From: JBCCWF01 sp038520475
GTDB taxonomy: Bacteria; Cyanobacteriota; Cyanobacteriia; CAKZMO01
Length of the DNA stretch: 25,080 nt
Assembly: GCA_038520475.1 (NCBI GenBank)
Contig: JBCBLF010000045.1
Location: 1-25,080 of the forward strand
Direction of reading: 5' to 3'
This document shows positions 1-6,927 of the stretch, piece by piece (the first letter of the stretch is position 1; each line of letters begins with the position of its first letter). Both the position numbers and the translations under genes were made by a program. The notes beneath the pieces were generated by a model. That model saw only the letters and a program-made list of their open reading frames with translations, ran no database searches and was not told the origin of the DNA.

Positions 1-509
1 CCATAGGTATGTTGCCCCCATTGAAATGCCTGATTTGGAAATGTGACTCCCTGCGCCAACAACGTCGCTGTGCAGGGTATCTCAAATCCTTCTCGGTGCC
101 AATGATAGACATGGGTAAGCCCTTGGAAGCGATCCTGTCCTTCTTCAGTCAAATCAATTGGGAAATAGCCAATTTCAACTTTGCGATCGCGATGGGGTGC
201 AACCGTCGCCCCTAGGACTCGCGCTAAAAGCTGAGCACCCAGACAGATTCCAAGAAACGGCTTATTTGCCGCCAGCACATCTGGAATCCAATGCAGCTCC
301 TGATGGATACATGGAACCGTATCATCATCATTTGCACTCATCGGACCACCAAACACAATCACGGCGTCATGGTGATCCAATGTCGTCGGCAAGCGATCGC
401 CTGCTGCAATGCATCGAGTATCCATTGCGTATCCGCGCTGTTCTAAGAGCGCCCCGACCAGTCCTGTTGTGGAATGAGATTGGTGAACAACCGCTAGAAG
501 AGAAGGCAT
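1..509 (-). CDS. Class I glutamine amidotransferase (GMP-synthase-type GATase domain), partial
   Basis: The reverse strand opens with ATG at 509 and stays open to the window edge, giving 169 complete codons with no stop, so the gene is truncated by the window. The translation starts MPSLLAVVHQ and has the GATase fold landmarks: FGGPMSA at residues 53-59, the nucleophile elbow GICLGAQ with catalytic Cys89, and a YHWHRE segment near 135-140. The last visible residues (FQWGQHTYG) are those that normally precede the catalytic His-Pro-Glu, which lies outside the window. Stand-alone proteins of this type transfer ammonia from glutamine to an unknown acceptor and are usually annotated as GMP synthase-like amidotransferases. 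The partner enzyme cannot be seen here. No Shine-Dalgarno is obvious upstream. The gene is divergent from 887-1162. The family call is secure; the substrate is unknown. Confidence 0.88.
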   Translation of the reverse strand, partial: MPSLLAVVHQSHSTTGLVGALLEQRGYAMDTRCIAAGDRLPTTLDHHDAVIVFGGPMSANDDDTVPCIHQELHWIPDVLAANKPFLGICLGAQLLARVLGATVAPHRDRKVEIGYFPIDLTEEGQDRFQGLTHVYHWHREGFEIPCTATLLAQGVTFPNQAFQWGQHTY

Positions 510-886
510 GTGTCAAAAAATATGCAAAGGTTAAAGTTAAATCAAGCAATCATGAACTTACATATAAGCACCACTATTTATCCGGTATTCAGAAACGACT
601 TCAGTATAAATTCGTAGTCAGACAGCCCTAGCAAAATCATGGATTCTCGTTGAAGTTAGAGCGTTAGTGTTTTGACTACTTCAACGATTTACGTTAGATG
701 ACCGACTACTGGTTTTGCGTGCTGACCCAACTTTGATGAACATGCTTTTCACTGCAACCGCAGCACCGATTTCTTAATCGATTCTGCAGGCAAATACATT
801 GAGGCGTCGATACCTGTAAGCGGTATATCTATCGCTAGATTGAGCTTTGTGCATCCGCTACTTGACTCGACTTTTCTAAATGGTCT
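510..886. other. Gene-free divergent intergenic region
   Basis: This 377-base stretch separates the divergent amidotransferase and small hypothetical gene, so promoters for both probably lie here. The only structure seen is a weak inverted repeat with 8-base arms (649-656 and 678-685) and a 21-base spacer. No convincing coding frame was found; the reverse-strand open frame covering 749-1330 is antisense to the small gene and to the hisG start. Confidence 0.5.
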
Positions 887-1162
887 ATGAAATACGCGAT
901 TAAACATCGGAAGTTGCCTTTTTCTGAAGAGCATCACGACTTTACGTTGATTATTCACTTGGGTAAAGTGACGACTGAGGCAGGAACGTACGAAGCTAAA
1001 CTTCAGTTTCCAGCCGAAAGCTATCGCGAAGGGATGGCGCTCTATCGACGATTTGTGAATGAGCAGAAGGAATATTTCGGGGATACGCAGATTGGTCGTC
1101 AGACAACGATGCGTCCCAAATCGAAGCGCCGACAGGCGATCGCCTTTCACCAAGCAAATTAA
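887..1162 (+). CDS. Small hypothetical protein (91 aa)
   Basis: A 91-codon frame upstream of hisG on the same strand. Its composition is protein-like: an N-terminal stretch suggesting beta strands (DFTLIIHLGKV, residues 18-28), a probable amphipathic helix rich in Glu, Arg and aromatic residues (about 44-65, around YREGMALYRRFVNEQK), and a basic tail (KSKRRQ). I do not recognise the family, and no signal peptide or membrane segment is visible. No Shine-Dalgarno precedes the ATG, and an in-frame stop at 863-865 rules out a much longer N-terminus. It ends 88 bases before hisG, so co-transcription is possible. The competing reverse-strand frame is less protein-like. It could be a real cyanobacterial orphan or a chance frame. 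Confidence 0.45.
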   Translation: MKYAIKHRKLPFSEEHHDFTLIIHLGKVTTEAGTYEAKLQFPAESYREGMALYRRFVNEQKEYFGDTQIGRQTTMRPKSKRRQAIAFHQAN

Positions 1163-1250
1163 ATAGAGCAAATTAAATTGGATAGCTGTTGAGAGAGGCT
1201 CACAGTTTGATACTGTCAGGGATGATGAGTCACGACAGGGATGATTAGCT

Positions 1251-1937
1251 ATGCTGACGGTTGCCCTTCCGAAGGGAGCTCTACTCAAAGACAGTATCAA
1301 CCTATTCAAAGACATTGGTCTAGACTTCACCGCATTTTTGGACGGTTCAACACGCCAGCTGGAAATTTTAGATCCAACGCAAACAGCACGGGCATTACTG
1401 GTTCGAAATAGTGACGTTCCAGTCTACGTGGAGTATGGGCAAGCGCAGCTTGGCATTGTTGGCTATGACGTACTGCGTGAGAAACAGCCCGACGTTGCCC
1501 ACATGGCAGATTTAGGATTCGGATACTGCCGGATGTCAGTGGCCGTGAAACAATCAAGCGACTATCAGTCTGTGTTTGATCTGCCGCCCCACTGTCGCAT
1601 TGCCTCTAAGTTTGTGCGCTGCGCCCGCGAATATTTCAATAGTTTAGATCTTCCTGTTGAAATCGTACCGCTTGCGGGTTCAGTTGAGTTGGGTCCGATT
1701 ACAGGGATGTCTGAAGCCATTGTTGACCTTGTGGCAACAGGCCGAACCCTGAAAGAAAACCATCTCGTTGAAATCGAACAGCTCTTCGAAAGTACCGCAC
1801 GACTGGTGGTTAATCCGCTGAGCTATCGACTGAATCTGGATGACTTACATGATCGCATTGAAGCCATTCGCCAGCAGGTTTCTCATCCCGAGCCCGACTC
1901 AGGTGATGCGGTTGAGGTCGTATCGGCAGGCGCTTGA
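1251..1937 (+). CDS. hisG: ATP phosphoribosyltransferase catalytic subunit, short form HisG
   Basis: This enzyme catalyses the first step of histidine biosynthesis, joining ATP and PRPP to phosphoribosyl-ATP in the cytoplasm. The 228 residues begin MLTVALPKGALL, the usual HisG start. The conserved PRPP-binding region is visible as VDLVATGRTLKEN at residues 158-170, after ELGPITGMSEA. The protein ends shortly after the catalytic domain, so the C-terminal ACT-like regulatory domain of long HisG is absent. Short HisG normally works with the HisZ subunit, which is not encoded in this window. The ATG at 1251 fits the family; only a weak purine-rich AGGG lies upstream. Its last 55 bases overlap the 3' end of the convergent pseudokinase gene, and the C-terminal tail (PEPDSGDAVEVVSAGA) looks non-conserved. 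Confidence 0.95.
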   Translation: MLTVALPKGALLKDSINLFKDIGLDFTAFLDGSTRQLEILDPTQTARALLVRNSDVPVYVEYGQAQLGIVGYDVLREKQPDVAHMADLGFGYCRMSVAVKQSSDYQSVFDLPPHCRIASKFVRCAREYFNSLDLPVEIVPLAGSVELGPITGMSEAIVDLVATGRTLKENHLVEIEQLFESTARLVVNPLSYRLNLDDLHDRIEAIRQQVSHPEPDSGDAVEVVSAGA

Positions 1938-4162
1938 TCGATTTCGATAAACGCTTCGCCTTCATCAATGGATGACTGATTCGATCGCGATGGAGCAGTC
2001 GGCAACGGTCGAAGTGGAACCAGTCCAGCGTGTTGTAGAAGTCGTTGGCTTTCCTCGGTTTTCAGCAGCTCTGCAAATTTTGACCCAATCGGCAATAAAC
2101 GATTGTCCCTCCGGTAGACCACCTGAATCGGATAAGCAAGCGGATAGGTTTGATTCCGAAATACCGTCGTGTTTTGAACATAGCTGCCCTTCGCTCGACA
2201 GAGGTCAACACTGGGGCGAATCGCTCGTCCATCCTGATCTACAAGAGGCGAAATTCCGGGTCGGCGTCGATTGGGTTGGATAGCCAGCGGATACACCGAG
2301 CACTGACCAAACACTTGGCTCATCGGAGCCAGGGCGATCGCCCCTAAGTTATTGCTCTCAAAGTCTTGCAGCATCTGACGAAACATCGGGAGAGGCGGCA
2401 ACAGAAGAATTTGATTGTCATTCAAAAGTTGTCGAAACCGCTCAATGGAGCGGCGATCGCCTAGAACGTGCTCTTCAATGATGCGGAGCGTTTCAGTGTT
2501 GTTGGGTAAATAAAGCTGAACCCGAAGATTCGGACCTCCTAATTCCTGCCAATTCGAAATTTTACCTGTGTAAAGTTGCCGCAGTTGTCGGAAGCTGATT
2601 TGTCCGTCTAGGCTACGTGGTAGCCCCCGAGAACGTTGGACGTAGCTAAATGCAACCACTGCTGCTAGGCCGTCATAGGCAACCGTATCAGTGACAACAT
2701 CAATATCGCTGGCTTGTGTGATGCCTGCCATCAAAAAATCCACCTGGCGCTGACGAACTGCCTGAAGCGCAGCAGAAAAGGATGGACGAGATTCATACAT
2801 CAGCGTAATGGCAGCAGCAGTGTCTTCGTCCTGGGAATGAGAATCAACTGCATCGGTCGGGCTATCGGTAAATACAAAATTGTCCTGCGGTAACGATTCA
2901 TGCCGTGTGTCTGTTGCTGGAGATGCCAATCTTTCTTCGATCACCTGATCGAGCGTTTTATCTCGCTCGATCAGATCTTCTGTTCGAATATGATGCCAAG
3001 TACCCCGCACCTCACTTGTGTACGAAAACGTTCCAGTCGGAAGCCCTGAGACCTCTGACATGCAACACAATTGCTGCGGTAACGGCTCTGTCTGTGATCG
3101 GAGTGCGGCAGTCAGCCATGCGATGAGTTGAGCTAAACATGCGAGCATTATCAACAGCAGCATGAGTCGCCAAGGGAGTCGGAATCCTGTCTTCTTGTCG
3201 TCAAGAGGCGGTGGCGGAGGAACAGGCATCGGAGATGCAGGTGCGGGTGCAAGATGAAGAAGGTCGCGCCGTGCGGCTTCAGCCGTTGCATAGGGAGAAT
3301 GAAGCCCCATCAAACGCTGAAGATAGCGTTGAAAGTTCGGTGACACCGATGGCCAATCATCATCATGTTTAGGATTAAGCGGTGCTCCTGTCTCGGGGTG
3401 GGGGCGATCGCCCGTCAAAAGAGAAAATGCTAATCGACCCAGCTGACGGAGATCGTCTTTTACTATTGGTGTCTCCATCGAGGCGATCGCCGGATCAAAC
3501 ACCCGTTCCCACATGGACAAATCACACACATAGATCGTGAATGTACCCGGCTCGATGGACGCCGACACCTGTGAGGTGTCGGCGTCCTTAGAAATCGTCG
3601 TTGGCTCAGTTCGAGAGCGCAGCAGTAGCGATTCTAGGGTGAGATTGCCATGAACAATCCCATCTTGAAGCTGGCCATTGGGTAGGAAGAATTTCTGCCG
3701 ATGCAAGCATTCGAGCGTCTGCAACGTCTGACACAGCACATCACGAACGGAGGATTCCCCGAAGGTGGTGTGAATACGTTGATAATCCTTTAATGAGGGC
3801 GTTGTGTCGAGGTCCCCCAACGTGATGACATAACAGCGATTATTGTGTGGATCAGCGATCGCCTCATCGGGCAATACCAGTCGACTGTCTTGACTGCGAC
3901 CGTCCGCCAGGGTGATACCTGCTAGGGCACTGAACAATTGCTTACGCTGAACGATTTCTGCCTCATTAAAAAAGGCCGTTGGTAAGACATGCTCGCGCAC
4001 GGTGCACGGAGTTCCATCAGGCAGCTTCTCTGCTCGATACATCCGCCCAATCCCTCGCTGCTGCTGAAAGCCGAGGATGCGATAGATACCCTTAATTCCT
4101 CGAATTTGAGTAGATTCAGGCAATGCCTCAAGAACATCAGCGTTGGGATAGGCAAGATTCAT
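1883..4162 (-). CDS. Pseudokinase - transmembrane - PstS-like substrate-binding fusion protein
   Basis: The 759 residues have three parts. Residues 20-305 form a Ser/Thr-kinase-like domain (ILGFQQQRGIGRMYRAE loop region, TLQTLECLH helix). The catalytic loop reads HGNLTLES at 171-178 where active kinases have HRDLKPEN, so the catalytic Asp is Asn173 and the Lys is Thr175. The beta-3 Lys position appears to be Arg56, and DFG reads DLS at 214-216. A Pro-rich linker (308-320) leads to one membrane helix at about 330-354. The rest is a periplasmic phosphate-binding-like domain, with YTGKISNWQELGG at 531-543 characteristic of PstS-like proteins. Kinase/substrate-binding fusions are known in cyanobacteria; a sensing role is inferred. 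The ATG at 4162 has no clear ribosome-binding site. The gene lies 63 bases beyond the NHLP-like gene stop on the same strand, so an operon is possible. Confidence 0.85.
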   Translation of the reverse strand: MNLAYPNADVLEALPESTQIRGIKGIYRILGFQQQRGIGRMYRAEKLPDGTPCTVREHVLPTAFFNEAEIVQRKQLFSALAGITLADGRSQDSRLVLPDEAIADPHNNRCYVITLGDLDTTPSLKDYQRIHTTFGESSVRDVLCQTLQTLECLHRQKFFLPNGQLQDGIVHGNLTLESLLLRSRTEPTTISKDADTSQVSASIEPGTFTIYVCDLSMWERVFDPAIASMETPIVKDDLRQLGRLAFSLLTGDRPHPETGAPLNPKHDDDWPSVSPNFQRYLQRLMGLHSPYATAEAARRDLLHLAPAPASPMPVPPPPPLDDKKTGFRLPWRLMLLLIMLACLAQLIAWLTAALRSQTEPLPQQLCCMSEVSGLPTGTFSYTSEVRGTWHHIRTEDLIERDKTLDQVIEERLASPATDTRHESLPQDNFVFTDSPTDAVDSHSQDEDTAAAITLMYESRPSFSAALQAVRQRQVDFLMAGITQASDIDVVTDTVAYDGLAAVVAFSYVQRSRGLPRSLDGQISFRQLRQLYTGKISNWQELGGPNLRVQLYLPNNTETLRIIEEHVLGDRRSIERFRQLLNDNQILLLPPLPMFRQMLQDFESNNLGAIALAPMSQVFGQCSVYPLAIQPNRRRPGISPLVDQDGRAIRPSVDLCRAKGSYVQNTTVFRNQTYPLAYPIQVVYRRDNRLLPIGSKFAELLKTEESQRLLQHAGLVPLRPLPTAPSRSNQSSIDEGEAFIEIDQAPADTTSTASPESGSG

Positions 4163-4225
4163 GATGATGGGGAGAGGGGCAAAGGATAACGAGTTAGGAG
4201 GGGCGAAGGGAAAATGGCGACATCA

Positions 4226-4897
4226 CTAGAGGCGCTTCATCTGGTAAAAGCGCGATCGCCATGCATAAATGGGTCTCAAGAACCGATTGACAACAGGAAA
4301 ACGCTTAATATGGTTCAAGCCTTTTGCTTGGAATAGGTAGAGAAGACGTTCAACTTTGTTACGTGGACGCCAGTGGGTAAATCGACGAATGCGCAAAAAT
4401 CGCAGTGCAGGCGATGAAACCGAATCGTCAATGGCCTGCTCTTGTTGCTCTTCTTTGTCGAATGCTTCTAAGTCCTCGTCTTCAAGCCGTTCTGAACGAG
4501 GCAGCACTAAATAGAATTCATCTGTTGGTTCTTCTAGCACTCGAATCACAAATCCGTTGAGCTTGGTCGTTCCAAACTCTCGACGCCACACCTCATATGG
4601 ACGAACGTTCAGCTGATGCCTGAAGTCTTCTGCATGCCAAGGAATGACGAGATATAGCGTGTCGTCTGTATCTTGGAAGATTCGTAACTTGAGATGTTCG
4701 AGATCGGTGCCAGCAAATTCTTCTTCCCAAACCGCTTGAGGCGATTGTTCAAGCTGCTGTCGAAACGATTCGTCGAGGGTAGCCTTGCGAATCAGGTGCG
4801 TTTCAATCGTTGTCCGGGTAATCGAAAACGAGCTTTTCGGCGCTTCAGGAAGCACCGCGTTAGGTTGAGGGCTAGGAAGCGTATTCATTTGGTTCAT
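4226..4897 (-). CDS. Protein with two tandem NHLP-leader-like (nitrile hydratase alpha-like) domains
   Basis: From ATG at 4897 the protein has 223 residues; an upstream in-frame TTG (4918) and an ATG at 4888 are alternatives. Residues about 31-86 resemble the nitrile-hydratase-like leader (NHLP) family: HLIRKATLDESFRQQL, then a P-x-A-V-W-E-E-E-F element, then DDTLYLVIP. Residues about 89-134 repeat it: EDFRHQLNVRPYEVWRREFG, then EFYLVLP. A highly acidic spacer (about 136-157) and a strongly basic, aromatic C-terminus (about 165-223) follow. NHLP domains normally form the leader of a RiPP precursor ahead of a short core after a GG cleavage site. Here no GG or core is seen, so this is more likely a leader-derived binding or adaptor protein. 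No YcaO, lanthionine synthetase or C39 transporter is encoded in the window. Function unknown. Confidence 0.75.
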   Translation of the reverse strand: MNQMNTLPSPQPNAVLPEAPKSSFSITRTTIETHLIRKATLDESFRQQLEQSPQAVWEEEFAGTDLEHLKLRIFQDTDDTLYLVIPWHAEDFRHQLNVRPYEVWRREFGTTKLNGFVIRVLEEPTDEFYLVLPRSERLEDEDLEAFDKEEQQEQAIDDSVSSPALRFLRIRRFTHWRPRNKVERLLYLFQAKGLNHIKRFPVVNRFLRPIYAWRSRFYQMKRL

Positions 4898-4966
4898 GCG
4901 GAGGGCACATGTCGTCAAAGAACTGAATAATCCTGGATGTTTTGACCTAAATGACGAAAGCCACAG

Positions 4967-4992
4967 GTTGAAAGCGCCGCCGCGCTTTCAAC
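4967..4992. terminator. GC-rich hairpin between the DUF4157 and NHLP-like genes
   Basis: A perfect 11-base inverted repeat (4967-4977 with 4982-4992) and a four-base loop lie in the 212-base gap between two minus-strand genes, downstream of the DUF4157 stop. No long T-run follows on the minus strand, so a terminator is likely but not certain. A role in mRNA processing is the alternative. Confidence 0.5.
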
Positions 4993-5109
4993 TTAACCTT
5001 TCAAATCGTGTATCCTAAGCAAGCTGAGCAGCCATGACTATTGAGCAGCAATAAGTCAGCTTTCGCCAATTCTCGGCCAGTTCAACGATTCTTCTAGGCG
5101 ATCGCTAGC

Positions 5110-6063
5110 CTAGGCAGCACCACCGCCACCGCCACCGCCACCGCCGCCACCGCCCATGACGCCTTCTAAAATTTGTGGCAACATCTGCTGAATCATCGGC
5201 ATAATCATCGGCAACAACATTGCTAAAAAGAATTGAACGGGTTGTTGACTCTGCTGCATCGGCTGTTCTGCTTGCTCGGCACTGCTTTGCTCCTGAGCTT
5301 TAGATGCAGCCTTTTGTTGCACGGCTTCCTTGCGCTGAGCTGTGGGTGAACCTGGCACATCAGCAAACTGTCCCCGTGCAGCTCGTGCGCCCATAATGTC
5401 GGCTTCGTTTTCAAGAGATGGATCAGCGTTAATAGGAGCTCCTTTACTTTGAGCTGGAACAGGAACCCGTCCAGCGCGCTGCTGCACCACATGAGTCAAC
5501 TCATGACCAAGAAGCGCTTGCCCTGATAGAGACTTAGGATTGTATTGACCGGGTGCAAAATGAATCTGATTCCCTTGGGTATAGGCCAATGCACCGACGG
5601 ATTTCGCTTGCATGCTGTTTTGATGAATTTGCACATCACCAAATGAGGTTCCAAACGAGTTCTCCATCTTTGCCCGAACTGGCTTAGGCATCGATTCACC
5701 GGGTCCGGCTGACCCAAAATTTACAGCTCGCTGCATCGGATCAGCTCCACCATCCGCCATTTTTGCTTGCCCAGATGCGGCAGCGTCTTCCTCTTCTTCA
5801 GGTTGTGCATTTCGTTGAATTGCTTTTGCTTGGGCAGGAGCTGTTGCTGAAACTTGACCAAAGTGATGACCAAAACGTTTCGCTTGAGCAAACTGCGATC
5901 CGAGATTTTGGGTTTCAGCCTGCTGCAATTCACCTGAACCCTCAGTCGTCTGACTGCGATCGCCCTTTTCTGGCATCACCATACGCGATCGCTGAAGCTG
6001 ATGTACGGTCGGCGCAGATGCATGAGCCATCGGTTTCTTTTGATTTTGGAGTTGGCTGCCCAT
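5110..6063 (-). CDS. DUF4157 (eCIS-core) metallopeptidase-like protein with hydrophobic and poly-Gly C-terminus
   Basis: The protein has 317 residues. An N-terminal low-complexity region contains KRFGHHFGQV (63-71), a motif often seen upstream of DUF4157 domains. The DUF4157 domain spans about 126-225: MPKPVRAKMENSFG, FGDVQIHQ, FAPGQYNP, then HELTHVVQQ with a zinc HExxH at 187-191 and a later ENEAD (218-222) that could supply the third ligand. A Gln/Ala-rich linker leads to QQPVQFF (273-279), a Met/Leu/Pro-rich hydrophobic segment (280-303), twelve glycines (304-315) and two alanines. DUF4157 proteins are commonly linked to extracellular contractile injection systems as putative effectors or accessory proteins; no sheath, tube or baseplate gene is present here. 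GAGGA upstream of the ATG is a good ribosome-binding site. Its neighbour 6247-6822 shares both termini. Confidence 0.88.
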   Translation of the reverse strand: MGSQLQNQKKPMAHASAPTVHQLQRSRMVMPEKGDRSQTTEGSGELQQAETQNLGSQFAQAKRFGHHFGQVSATAPAQAKAIQRNAQPEEEEDAAASGQAKMADGGADPMQRAVNFGSAGPGESMPKPVRAKMENSFGTSFGDVQIHQNSMQAKSVGALAYTQGNQIHFAPGQYNPKSLSGQALLGHELTHVVQQRAGRVPVPAQSKGAPINADPSLENEADIMGARAARGQFADVPGSPTAQRKEAVQQKAASKAQEQSSAEQAEQPMQQSQQPVQFFLAMLLPMIMPMIQQMLPQILEGVMGGGGGGGGGGGGAA

Positions 6064-6246
6064 AAATAAATCCTCAAACGCAGGTCAATAATCAGTAACA
6101 GGGTAAAAACAAAACAGATATCGAAAATTCAATTATCGAAAGCTCAATATGAGATGGTCTGAACAAAGAGATAAACGTGTCGTCAGAAGCTCGTTAGAGT
6201 TGGTCATCGGTTGCGCCAGTGTGGGCTGTCAAGACCAATTGATGCG

Positions 6247-6822
6247 CTAGTAGTCAGCCTCTCCACCGCCGCCACCACCGCCGCCAGTGGTTCCACCTCC
6301 ACCACCGCCGCCACCGCCGCCGCCGCCGCCGCCGCCAAAGAGCATTTCGATGACAGGCTTAATGAGCGCACCAATCAACATCGACAAGAAGAAAAACTGA
6401 ATTGGTTGATTGCTCGTTTGCATCGGAGCAAGCGTTGAGGACAGAGCAGCCTCCTGGTGGGCCTTAGCAGGGGTTGTGGTCGACTCACGGGTAGAATCAG
6501 CGGCTTTACGCTGCATCAATTCTGAATTCTCATCCCGCTTTTGTTCTTCATCAACAAGCTGTCGTTGAAGATAGCCAAGACTGGGCAATCCCGAACGCTG
6601 AATCGGCATCACAAAGCGCTGCCTCGCATCCACCTGTACGTTGCTGAAATGATGACCAAACTGACGTGCACGCTTGAGTTGCATCGACAAATTCTGCGGA
6701 GCAACTGTCATCGGGTTCCGCTTGGGCGATCGCCCGTGCCCTGCTTTCGACAACGGTTCGCGAATCGCAACAGTTGTCAGCAACGAAGAAACAGGTTTAG
6801 CAGTACGAACGTGTGTGCCCAC
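6247..6822 (-). CDS. Short poly-Gly-tailed companion of the DUF4157 protein, lacking the HExxH domain
   Basis: The 191 residues begin at GTG 6822, with AGGA nine bases upstream as ribosome-binding site. There is no DUF4157 core. What remains matches the two ends of the neighbouring gene product: RQFGHHFSNVQV (53-64) corresponds to its KRFGHHFGQV, and NQPIQFF (138-144) plus the hydrophobic segment to about 162 corresponds to its QQPVQFF region. The tail is fifteen Gly (163-177), two Thr, eight Gly and EADY. The glycines use GGC, GGT and GGA codons, so this is not a pure trinucleotide expansion. The middle is charged and polar with PIQRSG and LMQRKAADS elements of the kind found in DUF4157 proteins. 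It is either a paralogue that lost its core or a dedicated partner. Function unknown. Confidence 0.78.
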   Translation of the reverse strand: MGTHVRTAKPVSSLLTTVAIREPLSKAGHGRSPKRNPMTVAPQNLSMQLKRARQFGHHFSNVQVDARQRFVMPIQRSGLPSLGYLQRQLVDEEQKRDENSELMQRKAADSTRESTTTPAKAHQEAALSSTLAPMQTSNQPIQFFFLSMLIGALIKPVIEMLFGGGGGGGGGGGGGGGTTGGGGGGGGEADY

Positions 6823-6927
6823 GATGCAAATCCTGGCTAAGGTCCAGTAATGGCCCCGTCTCTCAGCTCAGGGTTGATTCTGAGACGATGCCGTCCTTAA
6901 CATACCCAGAGGACATCAGAAACTCCC

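Noticed and set aside
749..1330. 193-codon reverse-strand open frame across the hisG start
   Set aside because: It is antisense to the small + gene and to the hisG N-terminus, has unconvincing composition, and no family resemblance.
4226..4897. RiPP precursor with a cleavable core
   Set aside because: No GG cleavage site or short core follows the leader-like domains, and no RiPP enzyme or transporter is encoded nearby.
5110..6063. Contractile injection system island
   Set aside because: DUF4157 is linked to such systems, but no sheath, tube, baseplate or AAA ATPase gene is present in the window.
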